Source of the DNA: Vallitalea guaymasensis
GTDB taxonomy: Bacteria > Bacillota > Clostridia > Lachnospirales > Vallitaleaceae
Assembly (NCBI RefSeq): GCF_018141425.1
Contig: NZ_CP058561.1
Coordinates: 4,216,001 to 4,280,000, forward strand
Direction: 5' to 3'
DNA: 64,000 nucleotides
Shown: piece after piece, positions 1 through 10,470 of the stretch
How the letters are laid out: every line of letters starts with the position of its first letter
Numbering within the stretch: position 1 is the stretch's first letter
Translations under genes and position numbers: made by a program
Notes under the pieces: model-generated
Told to the model about the DNA's origin: nothing
Seen by the model: only the letters and a program-made list of their open reading frames with translations
Database searches by the model: none

Positions 1-1370
1 GATTGACCACGTCTCATGTCACCAGCCGTAAAAACTCCTTCAATATTGGTCATGCAATTAGCAGCAGCTAATACATTACCACGTCCATCATATTCAACTC
101 CAAGGTCATCCAACATACCTTTATGTTCAGGATGTAAGAATCCCATAGCAAAAAGTACTAAATCAGCATCAAGCTGAAATTCACTGCCTTCAACTTCTTC
201 CATAGTCTTTCTACCATTTTCATCAGTAGACCACTTAAGTTTTACACAATTGATTTTTGTTACTTTTCCGTCTTTGCCTTCAAAGGATTTAGTAGCTATG
301 CTGTAATTCCTTATATCCTTACCAAACTTAGCCATTGCTTCTTTATGAGAAGTAGAAGTTCTAAGAATCATTGGATAAACTGGCCAAGGCTGTCCTGAGC
401 TTCTATCGGCAGGGGGAGCATCCAGTAATTCAAGCTGTATTACATCAGCTGCACCTTGTCTAATGGAAGTACCGACACAGTCAGACCCTGTATCTCCACC
501 ACCTATAACAATTACCTTTTTATCCTTAGCAGTTATGGATTCATTAGCAGGAATATCTTTTCCTACATTCCTTTTATTAGCTTGTGGCAGGAATTCCATT
601 GCAAAATGGATACCATCCAAATTTCTACCTGATACATCAAGGTCTCTAGGTGTTGTTGAACCACCTGTCAAGCATATTACATCATACTTGTTTTTCAAGT
701 CTTCTACGCTGACATCTTTACCTACATTAGTATTAGTCTTAAAATCAACACCTTCTTCTTCCATTTGATTGACTCTACGGTCTATATAGAGTTGTGGAAG
801 CTTGTAATCAGGAATACCATATCTTAGGCAGCCCCCAATTGCATCTGCACGTTCATAAACTGTAACTGTATGACCTACTCTTGCTAATTGTTGAGCGGCA
901 GCCAGTCCAGATGGACCAGAACCTACAACAGCTATTTTTTTGCCAGTATATACGGCAGGCGGTTGAGGTTTTACTATACCTTTTTCCCAACCTTTTTCTA
1001 TAATTGCAAGTTCTATCTGTTTACATGTGATAGGCTTTCTATTAATACCAAGTACACATCCTGATTCACATAGAGCAGGACATATTTTACCAGTAAATTC
1101 TGGGAAGTTATTTGTAGTATGAAGAACTTCCAAAGCTTTATCCCACTGATTATTATAAACTAAGTCATTGTAGTCAGGGATGATATTACCAAGAGGGCAG
1201 TTATAGCTGCAAAAAGGTACTCCACAATCCATACATCTAGAAGCTTGAACCTTAATCTCTTCATCTTCTAATGGAACATAGATATCATCAAAATTGTTAA
1301 CTCTGTCTAGCTCTGGTTTGTAATTTCCTAATTTTCTTTCGAACTCTTTAAAACCTGTTGCTTTACCCAT
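1..1370 (-). CDS. gltD: Glutamate synthase small subunit, 3' end cut off
   Basis: This is the NADPH-oxidising subunit of glutamate synthase. It passes electrons through FAD and Fe-S centres to the large subunit, which makes glutamate from 2-oxoglutarate and glutamine. The visible 456 codons start MGKATGFKEF. They contain the N-terminal [4Fe-4S] cluster cysteines (SRCMDCGVPFCSYNCPLGN), a second cysteine group (KICPALCESGC), a first dinucleotide fold (VVGSGPSGLAAA) and a second (VIGGGDTGSDC). The C-terminus, a few dozen residues in this family, lies left of base 1. The start ATG shares one base with the gltB stop (TAATG), so the two are translationally coupled. The ribosome site is the AGGGGGTGCAG run inside the gltB end. 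Family and partner agree, so the call is firm. Confidence 0.96.
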   Translation of the reverse strand, partial: MGKATGFKEFERKLGNYKPELDRVNNFDDIYVPLEDEEIKVQASRCMDCGVPFCSYNCPLGNIIPDYNDLVYNNQWDKALEVLHTTNNFPEFTGKICPALCESGCVLGINRKPITCKQIELAIIEKGWEKGIVKPQPPAVYTGKKIAVVGSGPSGLAAAQQLARVGHTVTVYERADAIGGCLRYGIPDYKLPQLYIDRRVNQMEEEGVDFKTNTNVGKDVSVEDLKNKYDVICLTGGSTTPRDLDVSGRNLDGIHFAMEFLPQANKRNVGKDIPANESITAKDKKVIVIGGGDTGSDCVGTSIRQGAADVIQLELLDAPPADRSSGQPWPVYPMILRTSTSHKEAMAKFGKDIRNYSIATKSFEGKDGKVTKINCVKLKWSTDENGRKTMEEVEGSEFQLDADLVLFAMGFLHPEHKGMLDDLGVEYDGRGNVLAAANCMTNIEGVFTAGDMRRGQ

Positions 1371-4300
1371 TATCTGCACCCCCTGAATTCAAGGTTTTTT
1401 TCTAGTAATATTTCTTTGTACGCTGGAGATATAACTCTAATAAACTTATCTTTGTACTGTTCAAAATTATTAATGATTGTTTTTGCTTTTTCACTATCAG
1501 TATATTTTATATGATTTTCCAATAATCTTTTGATTCTTGTAATGTCTTCATCTTGGATAGTTTCTGTAATAACTAATTGGTAGTTACATCTATTCTTTTC
1601 AAAATCTCCTATTTCATCAAGAACATATGCAATACCACCACTCATACCAGCACCGAAATTTCTACCAGTTGAACCTAGAATCAGAGCAATACCGCCTGTC
1701 ATGTATTCACAACCGTGATCTCCAACACCTTCAACTACTGCTGTAGCACCAGAGTTTCTAACTGCAAAACGTTCTCCGGCAATACCATTTATATATACTT
1801 CACCATCTGTTGCTCCGTATAATAACGTATTACCTACTATGATGTTCTCGCCTGCATCAAAGGTAGCGTTCTTATCAGGATATACTATGAGCTTTCCGCC
1901 TGATAAGCCTTTACCTAAGTAATCATTAGCATCACCTTCAAGTTCTAATGTCATACCAGAAGTAGCGAATCCACCAAAAGTCTGACCGGCAGAACCATTG
2001 AATTTGTAATGGATTGTATCATCAGTTAAACCGTTATCACCATATTTTTTGGCTACTTTACCTGCTAACATAGTTCCTACAGTTCTATGGATATTTTTAA
2101 CTGGATATTCTTTATATACTTTGCTCTTTGAATCAATTGCTTCAGCTGCATCAGATATTAGAGTTCTATCAAAAATATCTTCCAAACCATGTTCTTGCTC
2201 TTTAACACATTTTGGCTGTATTCTTGATGGAAGTTCTGGTCTATATAAAATAGAATCAAAATCAATAGCTTTTGCTTTCCAATGCATCTTGGATTGGTTT
2301 GGTTTCAACATATCTACACGGCCAACCATTTCATCAATTGTTCTAAAGCCCATTTCAGCCATATATTCTCTAAGTTCAGTAGCTAAGAAGGTAAAGAAAT
2401 TGATTAGATGTTCTGGTTTACCTTTAAAATGTTTACGCAACTCAGGGTCTTGTGTCGCAACTCCTACAGGACATGTATTCTTTTGACATTTTCTCATCAT
2501 TATACATCCGCTAACTACTAATGCCGCTGTTGCAAAACCAAATTCCTCTGCTCCAAGTAATGCGGCGATTGCAACATCTCTACCAGTCTTTAACTGACCG
2601 TCTGTCTGAACAACAATACGACTACGAAGGTCATTCATAAGTAATGTTTGTTGAGTCTCAGCTAATCCAAGTTCCCAAGGAAGACCAGCGTATTTGATTG
2701 AACTTGCTGGTGAAGCACCTGTACCTCCGTCATGACCTGATACAAGAACTACATCTGCATGTGCCTTAGCTACACCTGCTGCAACTGTACCTACACCAAC
2801 CTCTGAAACAAGCTTAACATTTATTCTTGCCTCTTCATTAATGTTTTTCAGGTCATAAATAAGTTGAGCAAGGTCTTCTATAGAATAGATGTCATGATGA
2901 GGTGGTGGGGAAATAAGGTCAATACCTGGTGTTGAGTGACGTACCTTAGCTATGGCTTCAGTTACTTTGTGTCCTGGTAGATGACCACCTTCACCTGGTT
3001 TAGCTCCTTGAGCCATTTTTATCTGTATTTCCTCTGCGTTGACAAGATACTCGGCAGTTACACCAAAACGTCCAGAAGCTACCTGCTTGATGGCACTATT
3101 TCTTGAGCTGCCGTCTTTATCTTTTACAAATCTGGCAGGGTCTTCGCCACCTTCTCCAGAGTTTGATTTACCACCTAATTTATTCATAGCTAATGCTAGG
3201 GTTTCATGAACTTCTTTACTTAGTGAACCAAAGGACATTGCGCCTGTTGCAAAACGTTTGACTATATTCTCTACAGGTTCAACTTCACTTAGAGGTATAG
3301 AACCCATTGTAGAAAAGTCTAGCATACTACGTATTGTACATAGTTTTTCACTTTGGTTATTGATAAGCCCTGCATATTCTTTGTATAAATCGTAATTGCC
3401 AGTTCTACAAGACTGTTGTAATTTACTAATAGTATCTGGATTGAATAAATGTGCTTCAGATTCTTTTCTCCAATGTAAATTACCACCTTCCAATAAGTTC
3501 TGATAAGGATTTCTAAGTGAATTGAAGGCTACGCTATGGCGCATAATCACTTCTTTTGCAATAATATCAATACCGATACCTTGGATTCTTGAAGGTGTTC
3601 CAGGGAAGTATTTGTTTATGATGTCACTGTTAATACCCACAGCTTCAAAAATCTGTGCTCCATGATAACTTTGAAGTGTTCCAATTCCCATTTTTGATAA
3701 TATCTTCAATAAACCGTTTCCTATAGCTTTTTTATATCTTGAGTAAGCTTCTTCGTAGGATATATCTTCTGTAACATATAGTTTGTTTTCAACAAGATGC
3801 ATAATGGTATCAAGAGCGACATAAGGATTGACAGCAGTTGCACCATAACCTATTAACAATGCCATATGCATAACATCTCTAGCATCACCAGTCTCTACGA
3901 TGATATCTACTTTGGTTCTTAATTTTTGTTTTATCAAGTGGTGATGAACACTTGAAGTAGCTAACAAACTAGGTATTGGAGCATTGTATTTATCAATGTT
4001 ACGATCACTTAAAATGATTACATTGTATCCTTCGTTGATATTGTTTATAACTCGTTCATTAAGAGAATCAAGAGCTTCTTGTAGACCTTCACCTTCTTTT
4101 GAAACAGGGAAGATAATTGGAATCTTGACTGCTCTAAAATCTTTATGGTGAATATGACGTATCTTTTCAAAACTAGCGTTGTCAAGTATAGGTGAATCTA
4201 ATTCAATGAAGTTAATATTTTTCTTCTCATTTAACTCACCTAGAATATTACCCTTGTAACCAATGAATTGTTTTAGGGACATTACTAATTTTTCACGTAT

Positions 4301-5902
4301 AGGGTCAATAGGTGGATTTGTTACTTGTGCAAATAGTTGCTTGAAGTAATTACTTAGCAGTTGAGGTTTTTCTGATAACACAGCAAGAGGTGCATCATTA
4401 CCCATTGAGCTAATAGCTTCCTTACCTAATTCAACCATAGGAGCAATAATTCTTTTTAGTTCTTCTTCTGTATAACCGAAAACTTTTTGTATTCTAATAA
4501 TTCTATCTTGACTAAGTACTGCTGGGTCATGAGGATAAGGTAAATCTTCTAAAGTTAATTTATTCTTATCAACCCATTTTTTATATGGTTTTTCAGATGA
4601 CAGTTCTTTTTTGATTTCTTCATCTGAGATTATTCTTCCTTCATTAGTATCTATTAAAAACATCTTTCCAGGTTCTAGTCTTCCTTTTTTGATTATGTTT
4701 TCTGATTCAAATGGTAAAACTCCTGTTTCAGATGCCATTACAACCAAATCATCATCAGTTACTAAATATCTTGCTGGACGAAGTCCGTTACGGTCAAGTG
4801 TAGCACCGATTTCGATACCATCTGTAAATGCAATACCAGCAGGACCATCCCAAGGTTCCATGAGTTTTGCATGATATTCATAGTAAGCTTTCTTATCTTC
4901 ATCCATGGTAGCATGTTCTTGCCATGCTTCTGGTATCAACATGGATATGGCATGTGATAAAGATTTGCCACTGGCTACTAATAGTTCCAATGCATTATCC
5001 AAATTCATTGAATCTGATCCATCAGGTGTTATTATTGGGAAAAGTTTTTTAATATCTTCTCCTAGAATATCTGATTTGAGGATACCTTCTCTTGCATTCA
5101 TCCAATTAACATTACCTCTAAGAGTATTAATCTCGCCGTTATGAGCTAAGAAACGGAATGGTTGGGCTCTATCCCATGATGGAAAGGTATTAGTACTGTA
5201 TCTTTGGTGAACTAAAGCAATAGCACTAACCATTGAAGGAGCTTTTAGATCAGGGTAGAATTCTGGAATTTGTCTAGCAAGTAACTGTCCTTTATATATC
5301 ATTGTCTTACTTGAAAGGCTGCAAATGTAAAAAGCTTCAGTATAAGTATGATATGCTTCTCTTATAGCTTTTTCAACCAGCTTTCTAACAATATATAATT
5401 TGGTTTCAAATTCTGTTGCAGTAAGATCGCCTCTTTTAATAAAAATCTGGTGTACTACAGGAATTGTTCCTCTTGCAGTCAAACCACAGGCTCTTTCATT
5501 AACAGGGACATGTCTCCATCCAATTAACTCAAGGTTTTCACTGGCAAGGTATTTTTCAAATACACCTTCACAGAAATATCTAGCATTAGGTTCTTGAGGT
5601 AGAAAGACCATTCCAACACCGTAATCACCTTCATCAGGTAAAGTGAAATCTAATGCAGCCATTTCTTTTTTTAAGAATTCATGAGGGATTTGGATTAAGA
5701 TACCTGCACCGTCACCAGAATCAGGGTCAGAACCTACTGCTCCACGATGAGTTAGATTAACTAATACATCCAGTCCTTGCTCTATAATTGTATGGGATTT
5801 ATTACCTTTCATATGAGCTACAAAGCCAACGCCACAGTTATCTTTTTCAAATTGTGGATCGTATAGACCTTGTTTTCCAGGTAAACCATAAGATTTATTC
5901 AT
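1370..5902 (-). CDS. gltB: Glutamate synthase large subunit
   Basis: This cytoplasmic enzyme carries the glutaminase and glutamate-synthesis sites. Its 1510 aa is full length for the family. Domains in order are: an N-terminal class II amidotransferase with Cys23 (DNCGVGF) as expected nucleophile after removal of a 22-residue propeptide; a central domain; the FMN-binding synthase domain with the glycine-rich SNSGEGGEDP and AQGAKPGEGGHLPG segments; the Fe-S cysteine run (CIMMRKCQKNTCPVGVATQ); and a C-terminal GXGXG beta-helix. The start follows an AAGGAGG site seven bases upstream. It is the first gene of a gltB-gltD operon with a promoter immediately upstream. I see nothing abnormal in it. 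Confidence 0.97.
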   Translation of the reverse strand: MNKSYGLPGKQGLYDPQFEKDNCGVGFVAHMKGNKSHTIIEQGLDVLVNLTHRGAVGSDPDSGDGAGILIQIPHEFLKKEMAALDFTLPDEGDYGVGMVFLPQEPNARYFCEGVFEKYLASENLELIGWRHVPVNERACGLTARGTIPVVHQIFIKRGDLTATEFETKLYIVRKLVEKAIREAYHTYTEAFYICSLSSKTMIYKGQLLARQIPEFYPDLKAPSMVSAIALVHQRYSTNTFPSWDRAQPFRFLAHNGEINTLRGNVNWMNAREGILKSDILGEDIKKLFPIITPDGSDSMNLDNALELLVASGKSLSHAISMLIPEAWQEHATMDEDKKAYYEYHAKLMEPWDGPAGIAFTDGIEIGATLDRNGLRPARYLVTDDDLVVMASETGVLPFESENIIKKGRLEPGKMFLIDTNEGRIISDEEIKKELSSEKPYKKWVDKNKLTLEDLPYPHDPAVLSQDRIIRIQKVFGYTEEELKRIIAPMVELGKEAISSMGNDAPLAVLSEKPQLLSNYFKQLFAQVTNPPIDPIREKLVMSLKQFIGYKGNILGELNEKKNINFIELDSPILDNASFEKIRHIHHKDFRAVKIPIIFPVSKEGEGLQEALDSLNERVINNINEGYNVIILSDRNIDKYNAPIPSLLATSSVHHHLIKQKLRTKVDIIVETGDARDVMHMALLIGYGATAVNPYVALDTIMHLVENKLYVTEDISYEEAYSRYKKAIGNGLLKILSKMGIGTLQSYHGAQIFEAVGINSDIINKYFPGTPSRIQGIGIDIIAKEVIMRHSVAFNSLRNPYQNLLEGGNLHWRKESEAHLFNPDTISKLQQSCRTGNYDLYKEYAGLINNQSEKLCTIRSMLDFSTMGSIPLSEVEPVENIVKRFATGAMSFGSLSKEVHETLALAMNKLGGKSNSGEGGEDPARFVKDKDGSSRNSAIKQVASGRFGVTAEYLVNAEEIQIKMAQGAKPGEGGHLPGHKVTEAIAKVRHSTPGIDLISPPPHHDIYSIEDLAQLIYDLKNINEEARINVKLVSEVGVGTVAAGVAKAHADVVLVSGHDGGTGASPASSIKYAGLPWELGLAETQQTLLMNDLRSRIVVQTDGQLKTGRDVAIAALLGAEEFGFATAALVVSGCIMMRKCQKNTCPVGVATQDPELRKHFKGKPEHLINFFTFLATELREYMAEMGFRTIDEMVGRVDMLKPNQSKMHWKAKAIDFDSILYRPELPSRIQPKCVKEQEHGLEDIFDRTLISDAAEAIDSKSKVYKEYPVKNIHRTVGTMLAGKVAKKYGDNGLTDDTIHYKFNGSAGQTFGGFATSGMTLELEGDANDYLGKGLSGGKLIVYPDKNATFDAGENIIVGNTLLYGATDGEVYINGIAGERFAVRNSGATAVVEGVGDHGCEYMTGGIALILGSTGRNFGAGMSGGIAYVLDEIGDFEKNRCNYQLVITETIQDEDITRIKRLLENHIKYTDSEKAKTIINNFEQYKDKFIRVISPAYKEILLEKNLEFRGCR

Positions 5903-5944
5903 ATCGTTGCCTCCTTGATTATGTATTTACAGATTGTTGAAGAT

Positions 5945-5973
5945 AGTATAACATAAATTATTAGACAATTCAA
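5945..5973 (-). promoter_or_regulatory. Promoter of gltBD
   Basis: Read on the minus strand, TTGAAT is followed after 17 bases by TATACT. This places transcription start about 36 bases before the gltB ATG. The spacing is ideal for a housekeeping sigma-A-type promoter. No operator palindrome is evident next to it. Confidence 0.6.
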
Positions 5974-6367
5974 TACAATGAAGGATAAAATATAATGACA
6001 TTCATAATGACCTTTTATTCATCATTGCCATTGGGGTGAAACTTAGGAAAAATACCCCTTGTTTTATTAATGATAACACAGTTTTTTTGGATTTTATATA
6101 TAAAAAGATTACCAGATAGAACTTGAAATGTGAATTATATTACTAAATATCCATCATTTGAAAATATAAAATTGTAATAAAAATAAAAAATTGGTATAAA
6201 CAAGCCTAAAATAATATATATATTATACAAGATTAAGTTATTGATTATAAACTATTAACAAATATCTTGGCAGATAGCTTAATTTATTAGTATAAAATTA
6301 GAATCTGTGATAAAATATACTGTGGAGTATATATTTTACAAATGAAACAATATATGGGGGTTATTAA
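5974..6367. other. AT-rich divergent intergenic region
   Basis: This is about 400 bases between the divergent gltB and SpoIID-like genes. It is strongly AT-rich and holds no credible open frame. The only promoter-like match toward the right is TTGGCA (6267-6272) with TATAAA (6291-6296) at 18-base spacing, which is weak. Nothing else is supported. Confidence 0.4.
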
Positions 6368-8845
6368 ATGAAATATAGTAAAATTTTAGGTGCCACTTTA
6401 TTAATAATTATCATGTTATGTGCATGTACGAAGACTAAGGATACAGTAGAAGATAATACGATAAGTAATAGTACTCAGGTAGAAAACAACACAGATAATG
6501 ATTCAGTTACTCCAAAAGGAGATAATGAAGATGACAATAATGAACCACCTATAATTATTAAAAGCGATATGATTGTTACAAGAGCTGTTGCAGCAAAAAT
6601 GATATCACTTGCAAATTTTGACAAAAGAACTATTGAAATCAGTGACCGAGAAATAGAATTTGAAGACACAACACCAGAAAATTGGTTTGACAAATATATT
6701 AATATGGTAGTAATCAATAAATGGATGTTAGGTGGCAGTAAGACTTTTAATCCACTGAGACCTCTAACTATTAATGAATTACAGACTATTAGTGAAAGAT
6801 TTGGTATTAATTTAGATAGATTACATGTAGAGATGACAAATAAGGATGAAGCAGTAAGTTATGAAGATTTTATGACCTTCTTTGAAGTGCTATGTGACAA
6901 GAATAAAGATGAAGGTGGAATAAGAACCAAGAAATTGACAGTATTTGCAACACCAGCCAATAGTGCCAGTTTGAATTCTTGGCAAATGGCTACTAATTAT
7001 GGCATGTATACTTTTGAGGGTCTGACTCTTGATAGATATTTGGATAAAGAGATTGAAGTAATAATTAGGGATAGAGAAATTGTTGCAGTCAAGAGAGTTA
7101 TAAATGAAACACCAAAACTTACCAATGCGTATATTGAAAAGATTGATGGGAATATTGCTACTGTATTTATGGGAGGAATCAGTAGAGAATTAACTATAAA
7201 CCATGATAAATACAAACAGAAGAATGATGTGATAGGAGATATAATTATTGATAAGGGACATATTACTGGTATTCTATTAAAAGAGCAAAAAGTCGCAGGT
7301 AAAGTTATGTTGATGAGCAGTGAAAAAGTAGACTTAGATGAATTGGGCACATATTCTCTAACAGATGATGCTAAAATCTATTCAACGGTAAGTGGTATTC
7401 GTTGGAAAAGCATTAATAATATCATTGTTGGATATGATTCCACTGACTTCGTTGTTGATGATAATGGATTAGTATGTGCAGCAATTATTAGGGATAAGGT
7501 GGATATTAAGGATATAAGAGTGCTAATAAGCACCGATAAATTCAAGAGTAAATATCATAAGAATGTATCAATAACAGCAACAACCGATTACATAATAGAA
7601 TATGGAGATAATAAAAAGCAAAGTAAAGCTGGAGAGATTATAAATATTAATGATAATTATTTTGAATCTAATGATAGGATATACGTTAAGGCATTAGATA
7701 ATGGTAAGATAACAATTAATAGTATTAAGAGAGGTAATGATTTCAATCCTTCTTATAGGGGAGTAATAGAGGTTGCAAAAGAAAAAGAAGGTTATTTGAT
7801 TGTGAATGAGGTTCCTGTTGAAGAGTATCTATATGCAGTTGTTCCTAGTGAAATGCCGACTTCCTATGGTATAGAAGCGTCAAAAACTCAAGCTGTATGT
7901 GCTAGGAGTTATGCGTATACTCAGTTTTACTCAAACAGTTATTGTAAATATGGTGCTCATGTTATTGATAGCGTCAGTTCACAAGTATATAATAATGCAT
8001 CTGAAAATGAAACATCCATAAAAGCTGTAAATGAAACCAGTAAAATGGGATTAACATTTAATGGCAATGTGGTTTCTGCTAATTTCTTTTCGACTTCCTG
8101 TGGTTTTACAGCAAGTTCAGGAGAGGTATGGCCACACTATAGTAATACAGAATTTCCAACAACCTCTCCCAAGTATCTTAGGGCTAAGCCTCAATTTGAT
8201 GGTGAAACCAAATATGATAATCTAGAAGATGAAGAGCTTTTTAGAGAGTTTATATTGGATGATAAGGTTGATGGTTATGATAAGAAGTTTGCCTATTACA
8301 GATGGTCCGTTGAATTGACAAAAGAGCATATTGAAGCATGTATTAACAGTACTATAGGTAATCAATATAAGAAGCAGCCAAAACTTATTAAGACCCTTGA
8401 TGAAAATAAAATATTCAGAAGCAGACCTATTGACAGTATTGGAACATTAAAAGATATTGGTATATATAAAAGAGGTAAAGGTGGCAACATTACAGAAATG
8501 ATTATTGAAGGTTCTGAGGGTATTGTTAAGGTAGCAACAGAATATAATATCAGGTTATTGGTTTCGCCAGTTAGTTATATAGAAGGTAAAGAAACAGTTC
8601 CAGTTATATTACAGAACAAAAGTGAAAAGATAGTTGAAAAATTGATGCCTAGTGCTTTTTATATAATGGATAAAGAGTATGATAAGGATGGTAATTTGGT
8701 CAAGGTAATATTCAGAGGGGGCGGCTACGGTCACGGTGTTGGAATGAGTCAAAATGGTGTGAAAGGCATGGTTGATAAAGGGCATGATTTTAAGAAAATA
8801 CTTAATCATTATTATGAGGGAACACAGGTAAAAGAGATTTATTAA
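6368..8845 (+). CDS. SpoIID/LytB-domain lipoprotein with SLH-like N-terminal region
   Basis: This 825-aa exported protein has a lipoprotein signal ending in LCAC, with Cys20 as lipidation site. A low-complexity Asn/Asp-rich linker follows, then a segment at about residues 65-180 that resembles S-layer-homology repeats (TRAVAAKMISLANF, LTINELQTISERFGI). From about residue 465 to the end is a SpoIID/LytB domain: EVPVEEYLYAVVPSEMP, a SKTQAVCARSYAY motif and the C-terminal GGGYGHGVGMSQNG. SpoIID proteins are lytic transglycosylases acting on peptidoglycan. This copy is far longer than sporulation SpoIID and has a lipid anchor, so a vegetative wall-remodelling role is more likely. It stands alone, with an ATATGGGGG ribosome site and no obvious operon partner. 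Confidence 0.85.
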   Translation: MKYSKILGATLLIIIMLCACTKTKDTVEDNTISNSTQVENNTDNDSVTPKGDNEDDNNEPPIIIKSDMIVTRAVAAKMISLANFDKRTIEISDREIEFEDTTPENWFDKYINMVVINKWMLGGSKTFNPLRPLTINELQTISERFGINLDRLHVEMTNKDEAVSYEDFMTFFEVLCDKNKDEGGIRTKKLTVFATPANSASLNSWQMATNYGMYTFEGLTLDRYLDKEIEVIIRDREIVAVKRVINETPKLTNAYIEKIDGNIATVFMGGISRELTINHDKYKQKNDVIGDIIIDKGHITGILLKEQKVAGKVMLMSSEKVDLDELGTYSLTDDAKIYSTVSGIRWKSINNIIVGYDSTDFVVDDNGLVCAAIIRDKVDIKDIRVLISTDKFKSKYHKNVSITATTDYIIEYGDNKKQSKAGEIININDNYFESNDRIYVKALDNGKITINSIKRGNDFNPSYRGVIEVAKEKEGYLIVNEVPVEEYLYAVVPSEMPTSYGIEASKTQAVCARSYAYTQFYSNSYCKYGAHVIDSVSSQVYNNASENETSIKAVNETSKMGLTFNGNVVSANFFSTSCGFTASSGEVWPHYSNTEFPTTSPKYLRAKPQFDGETKYDNLEDEELFREFILDDKVDGYDKKFAYYRWSVELTKEHIEACINSTIGNQYKKQPKLIKTLDENKIFRSRPIDSIGTLKDIGIYKRGKGGNITEMIIEGSEGIVKVATEYNIRLLVSPVSYIEGKETVPVILQNKSEKIVEKLMPSAFYIMDKEYDKDGNLVKVIFRGGGYGHGVGMSQNGVKGMVDKGHDFKKILNHYYEGTQVKEIY

Positions 8846-8956
8846 TTTCATGTAAGGATAAGCATTTTGGATAAAATATTTCCTTTTATAGTATTTGAAT
8901 AATGTGATATAATAACGTAATATATAAAATATCTAACTTACAAGTGGGTGACATAA

Positions 8957-10450
8957 ATGAACAAAAAGACGTTAGCTATAATTTTGATAGTAATAGGGCT
9001 TTTAATTACGACCTTCCTTGCTAGATATAATAATGAAGATATGAAACAAAATACACAAGTAAAGAATGATAATAATATTTTGATGGGAACTAATTTTGAA
9101 AATCTGGATTTACCTGAGAATTATGATATTCGACAGTTTGAGGGTATTACTCTTAATTTTATTGTTGAAAATAATCTATATGCTAATGTTATTTTGCATG
9201 AAAGTGAAGAATTCCAGGATATAACTGGAATCAATATCAAAGTAAAAGCTGTAGATTTTGATACTCTAGTTCAAAAGGTAAATCTGGATTTTATTGCAAA
9301 AGATGGTAAATACCAGCTCATATATGTTGATCCATATCAAACTCTTAATAGATTTTATAACTATTTGGAGGTTCTTAATTCATACAACACCAATCCTGAT
9401 TATCCCCATATAATTGGTTATACAGATGATTTTTTAGAATATCAGACCAGGGTTATTTCTTATTTTGAGGAAGATACCCATTTATATACTGTGCCATTTG
9501 ACAGTACTACTATGATTTTATATTATAGAAAAGATATTTTTGATGCTTATAAAGATAAGTTCATTGAAGAAAAAGGGTATGACCCTACTCCTGGTACTAA
9601 AGGTTTTACTTGGGAAAAGTATATTGAAGTTTCTAAGTGGATTGATGAAAATGTACCGGATGAAGAAATAAAGTATGGCAGTGGTCATATGGCTCAAAAA
9701 CATAATTCTATTTTTTGCGATTTTTCCAATGTGTTGGCTTCTTATGGGGGAGATTATTTCTTTGATGAAAACATCAATACTCTTGGTTTGAAATCATTCA
9801 AAAATATTAATGTAAAAGATAAAGAATTCTTAAAAGCTCTTGATGTATATAAAGAGATTCTAAAGACAGCTGCGCCAGAGAGTGTTGAATGGAATTGGAC
9901 AGATTCAGCTAATGCTTTTAGAAACGGGGAAATAGCTATGATGCCTAATTGGGATGAGAACTATACTTATATGGAAGATGAATTGCACTCAAAAGTTGCA
10001 GGAAAAGTGGGCTATTCCATATTGCCTAATGGAGATGAAAGAAGTGCAAACATTTTTGGCGGTTCAGGAATAGGAATTAACAAATATGCTTCTGATATAG
10101 AAAAACAAGCTTCATGGTTATTCATTACTTGGGCTACTTCTAAGGACATGCAGTTAAAAGTACTTGAACATCCTGAAGGCGGCAGTCTTCCAACAAGAAA
10201 ATCAGCATATGATATTAACACAGAAACTGTGGATATACAATTTGAAGATAATTTTATTAAGCACAAAAGTGCTGTGTTGGATGCTTGGAAACCTGAGAAT
10301 CTATATCTAAGACCTAAGATATCTAATTTCTATGATGTGGAACAGGTGATAATAAGTAACCTTCATGATATGATAAAATATGATCTGGATTCAAAAGAAG
10401 TAAGTGATAAAATATATGAAGAACTAAGACAGATTAGATTACAAGAATGA
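8957..10450 (+). CDS. Membrane-anchored family 1 solute-binding protein, probable sensor subunit
   Basis: This 497-aa protein has an N-terminal hydrophobic segment (about residues 4-22) and then an extracellular family 1 solute-binding fold (sugar type; VPFDSTTMILYYRKD, FRNGEIAMMPNWDENY). It has no lipobox cysteine after the hydrophobic stretch, so it is probably a permanently membrane-anchored protein rather than a lipoprotein. It sits 20 bases before a YesM-type kinase and a YesN regulator, ahead of a different class of sugar ABC transporter that has its own binding protein. The inference is that it binds sugar and signals through the kinase rather than feeding the transporter. An ordinary transport role with a distant permease cannot be excluded. 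Confidence 0.8.
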   Translation: MNKKTLAIILIVIGLLITTFLARYNNEDMKQNTQVKNDNNILMGTNFENLDLPENYDIRQFEGITLNFIVENNLYANVILHESEEFQDITGINIKVKAVDFDTLVQKVNLDFIAKDGKYQLIYVDPYQTLNRFYNYLEVLNSYNTNPDYPHIIGYTDDFLEYQTRVISYFEEDTHLYTVPFDSTTMILYYRKDIFDAYKDKFIEEKGYDPTPGTKGFTWEKYIEVSKWIDENVPDEEIKYGSGHMAQKHNSIFCDFSNVLASYGGDYFFDENINTLGLKSFKNINVKDKEFLKALDVYKEILKTAAPESVEWNWTDSANAFRNGEIAMMPNWDENYTYMEDELHSKVAGKVGYSILPNGDERSANIFGGSGIGINKYASDIEKQASWLFITWATSKDMQLKVLEHPEGGSLPTRKSAYDINTETVDIQFEDNFIKHKSAVLDAWKPENLYLRPKISNFYDVEQVIISNLHDMIKYDLDSKEVSDKIYEELRQIRLQE

Positions 10451-10470
10451 ATGGCACAGGAGAGATATAA

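Noticed and set aside
463-768. Open frame on the plus strand inside gltD
   Set aside because: It is antisense to a clearly coding glutamate synthase subunit, with no ribosome site and no recognisable protein.
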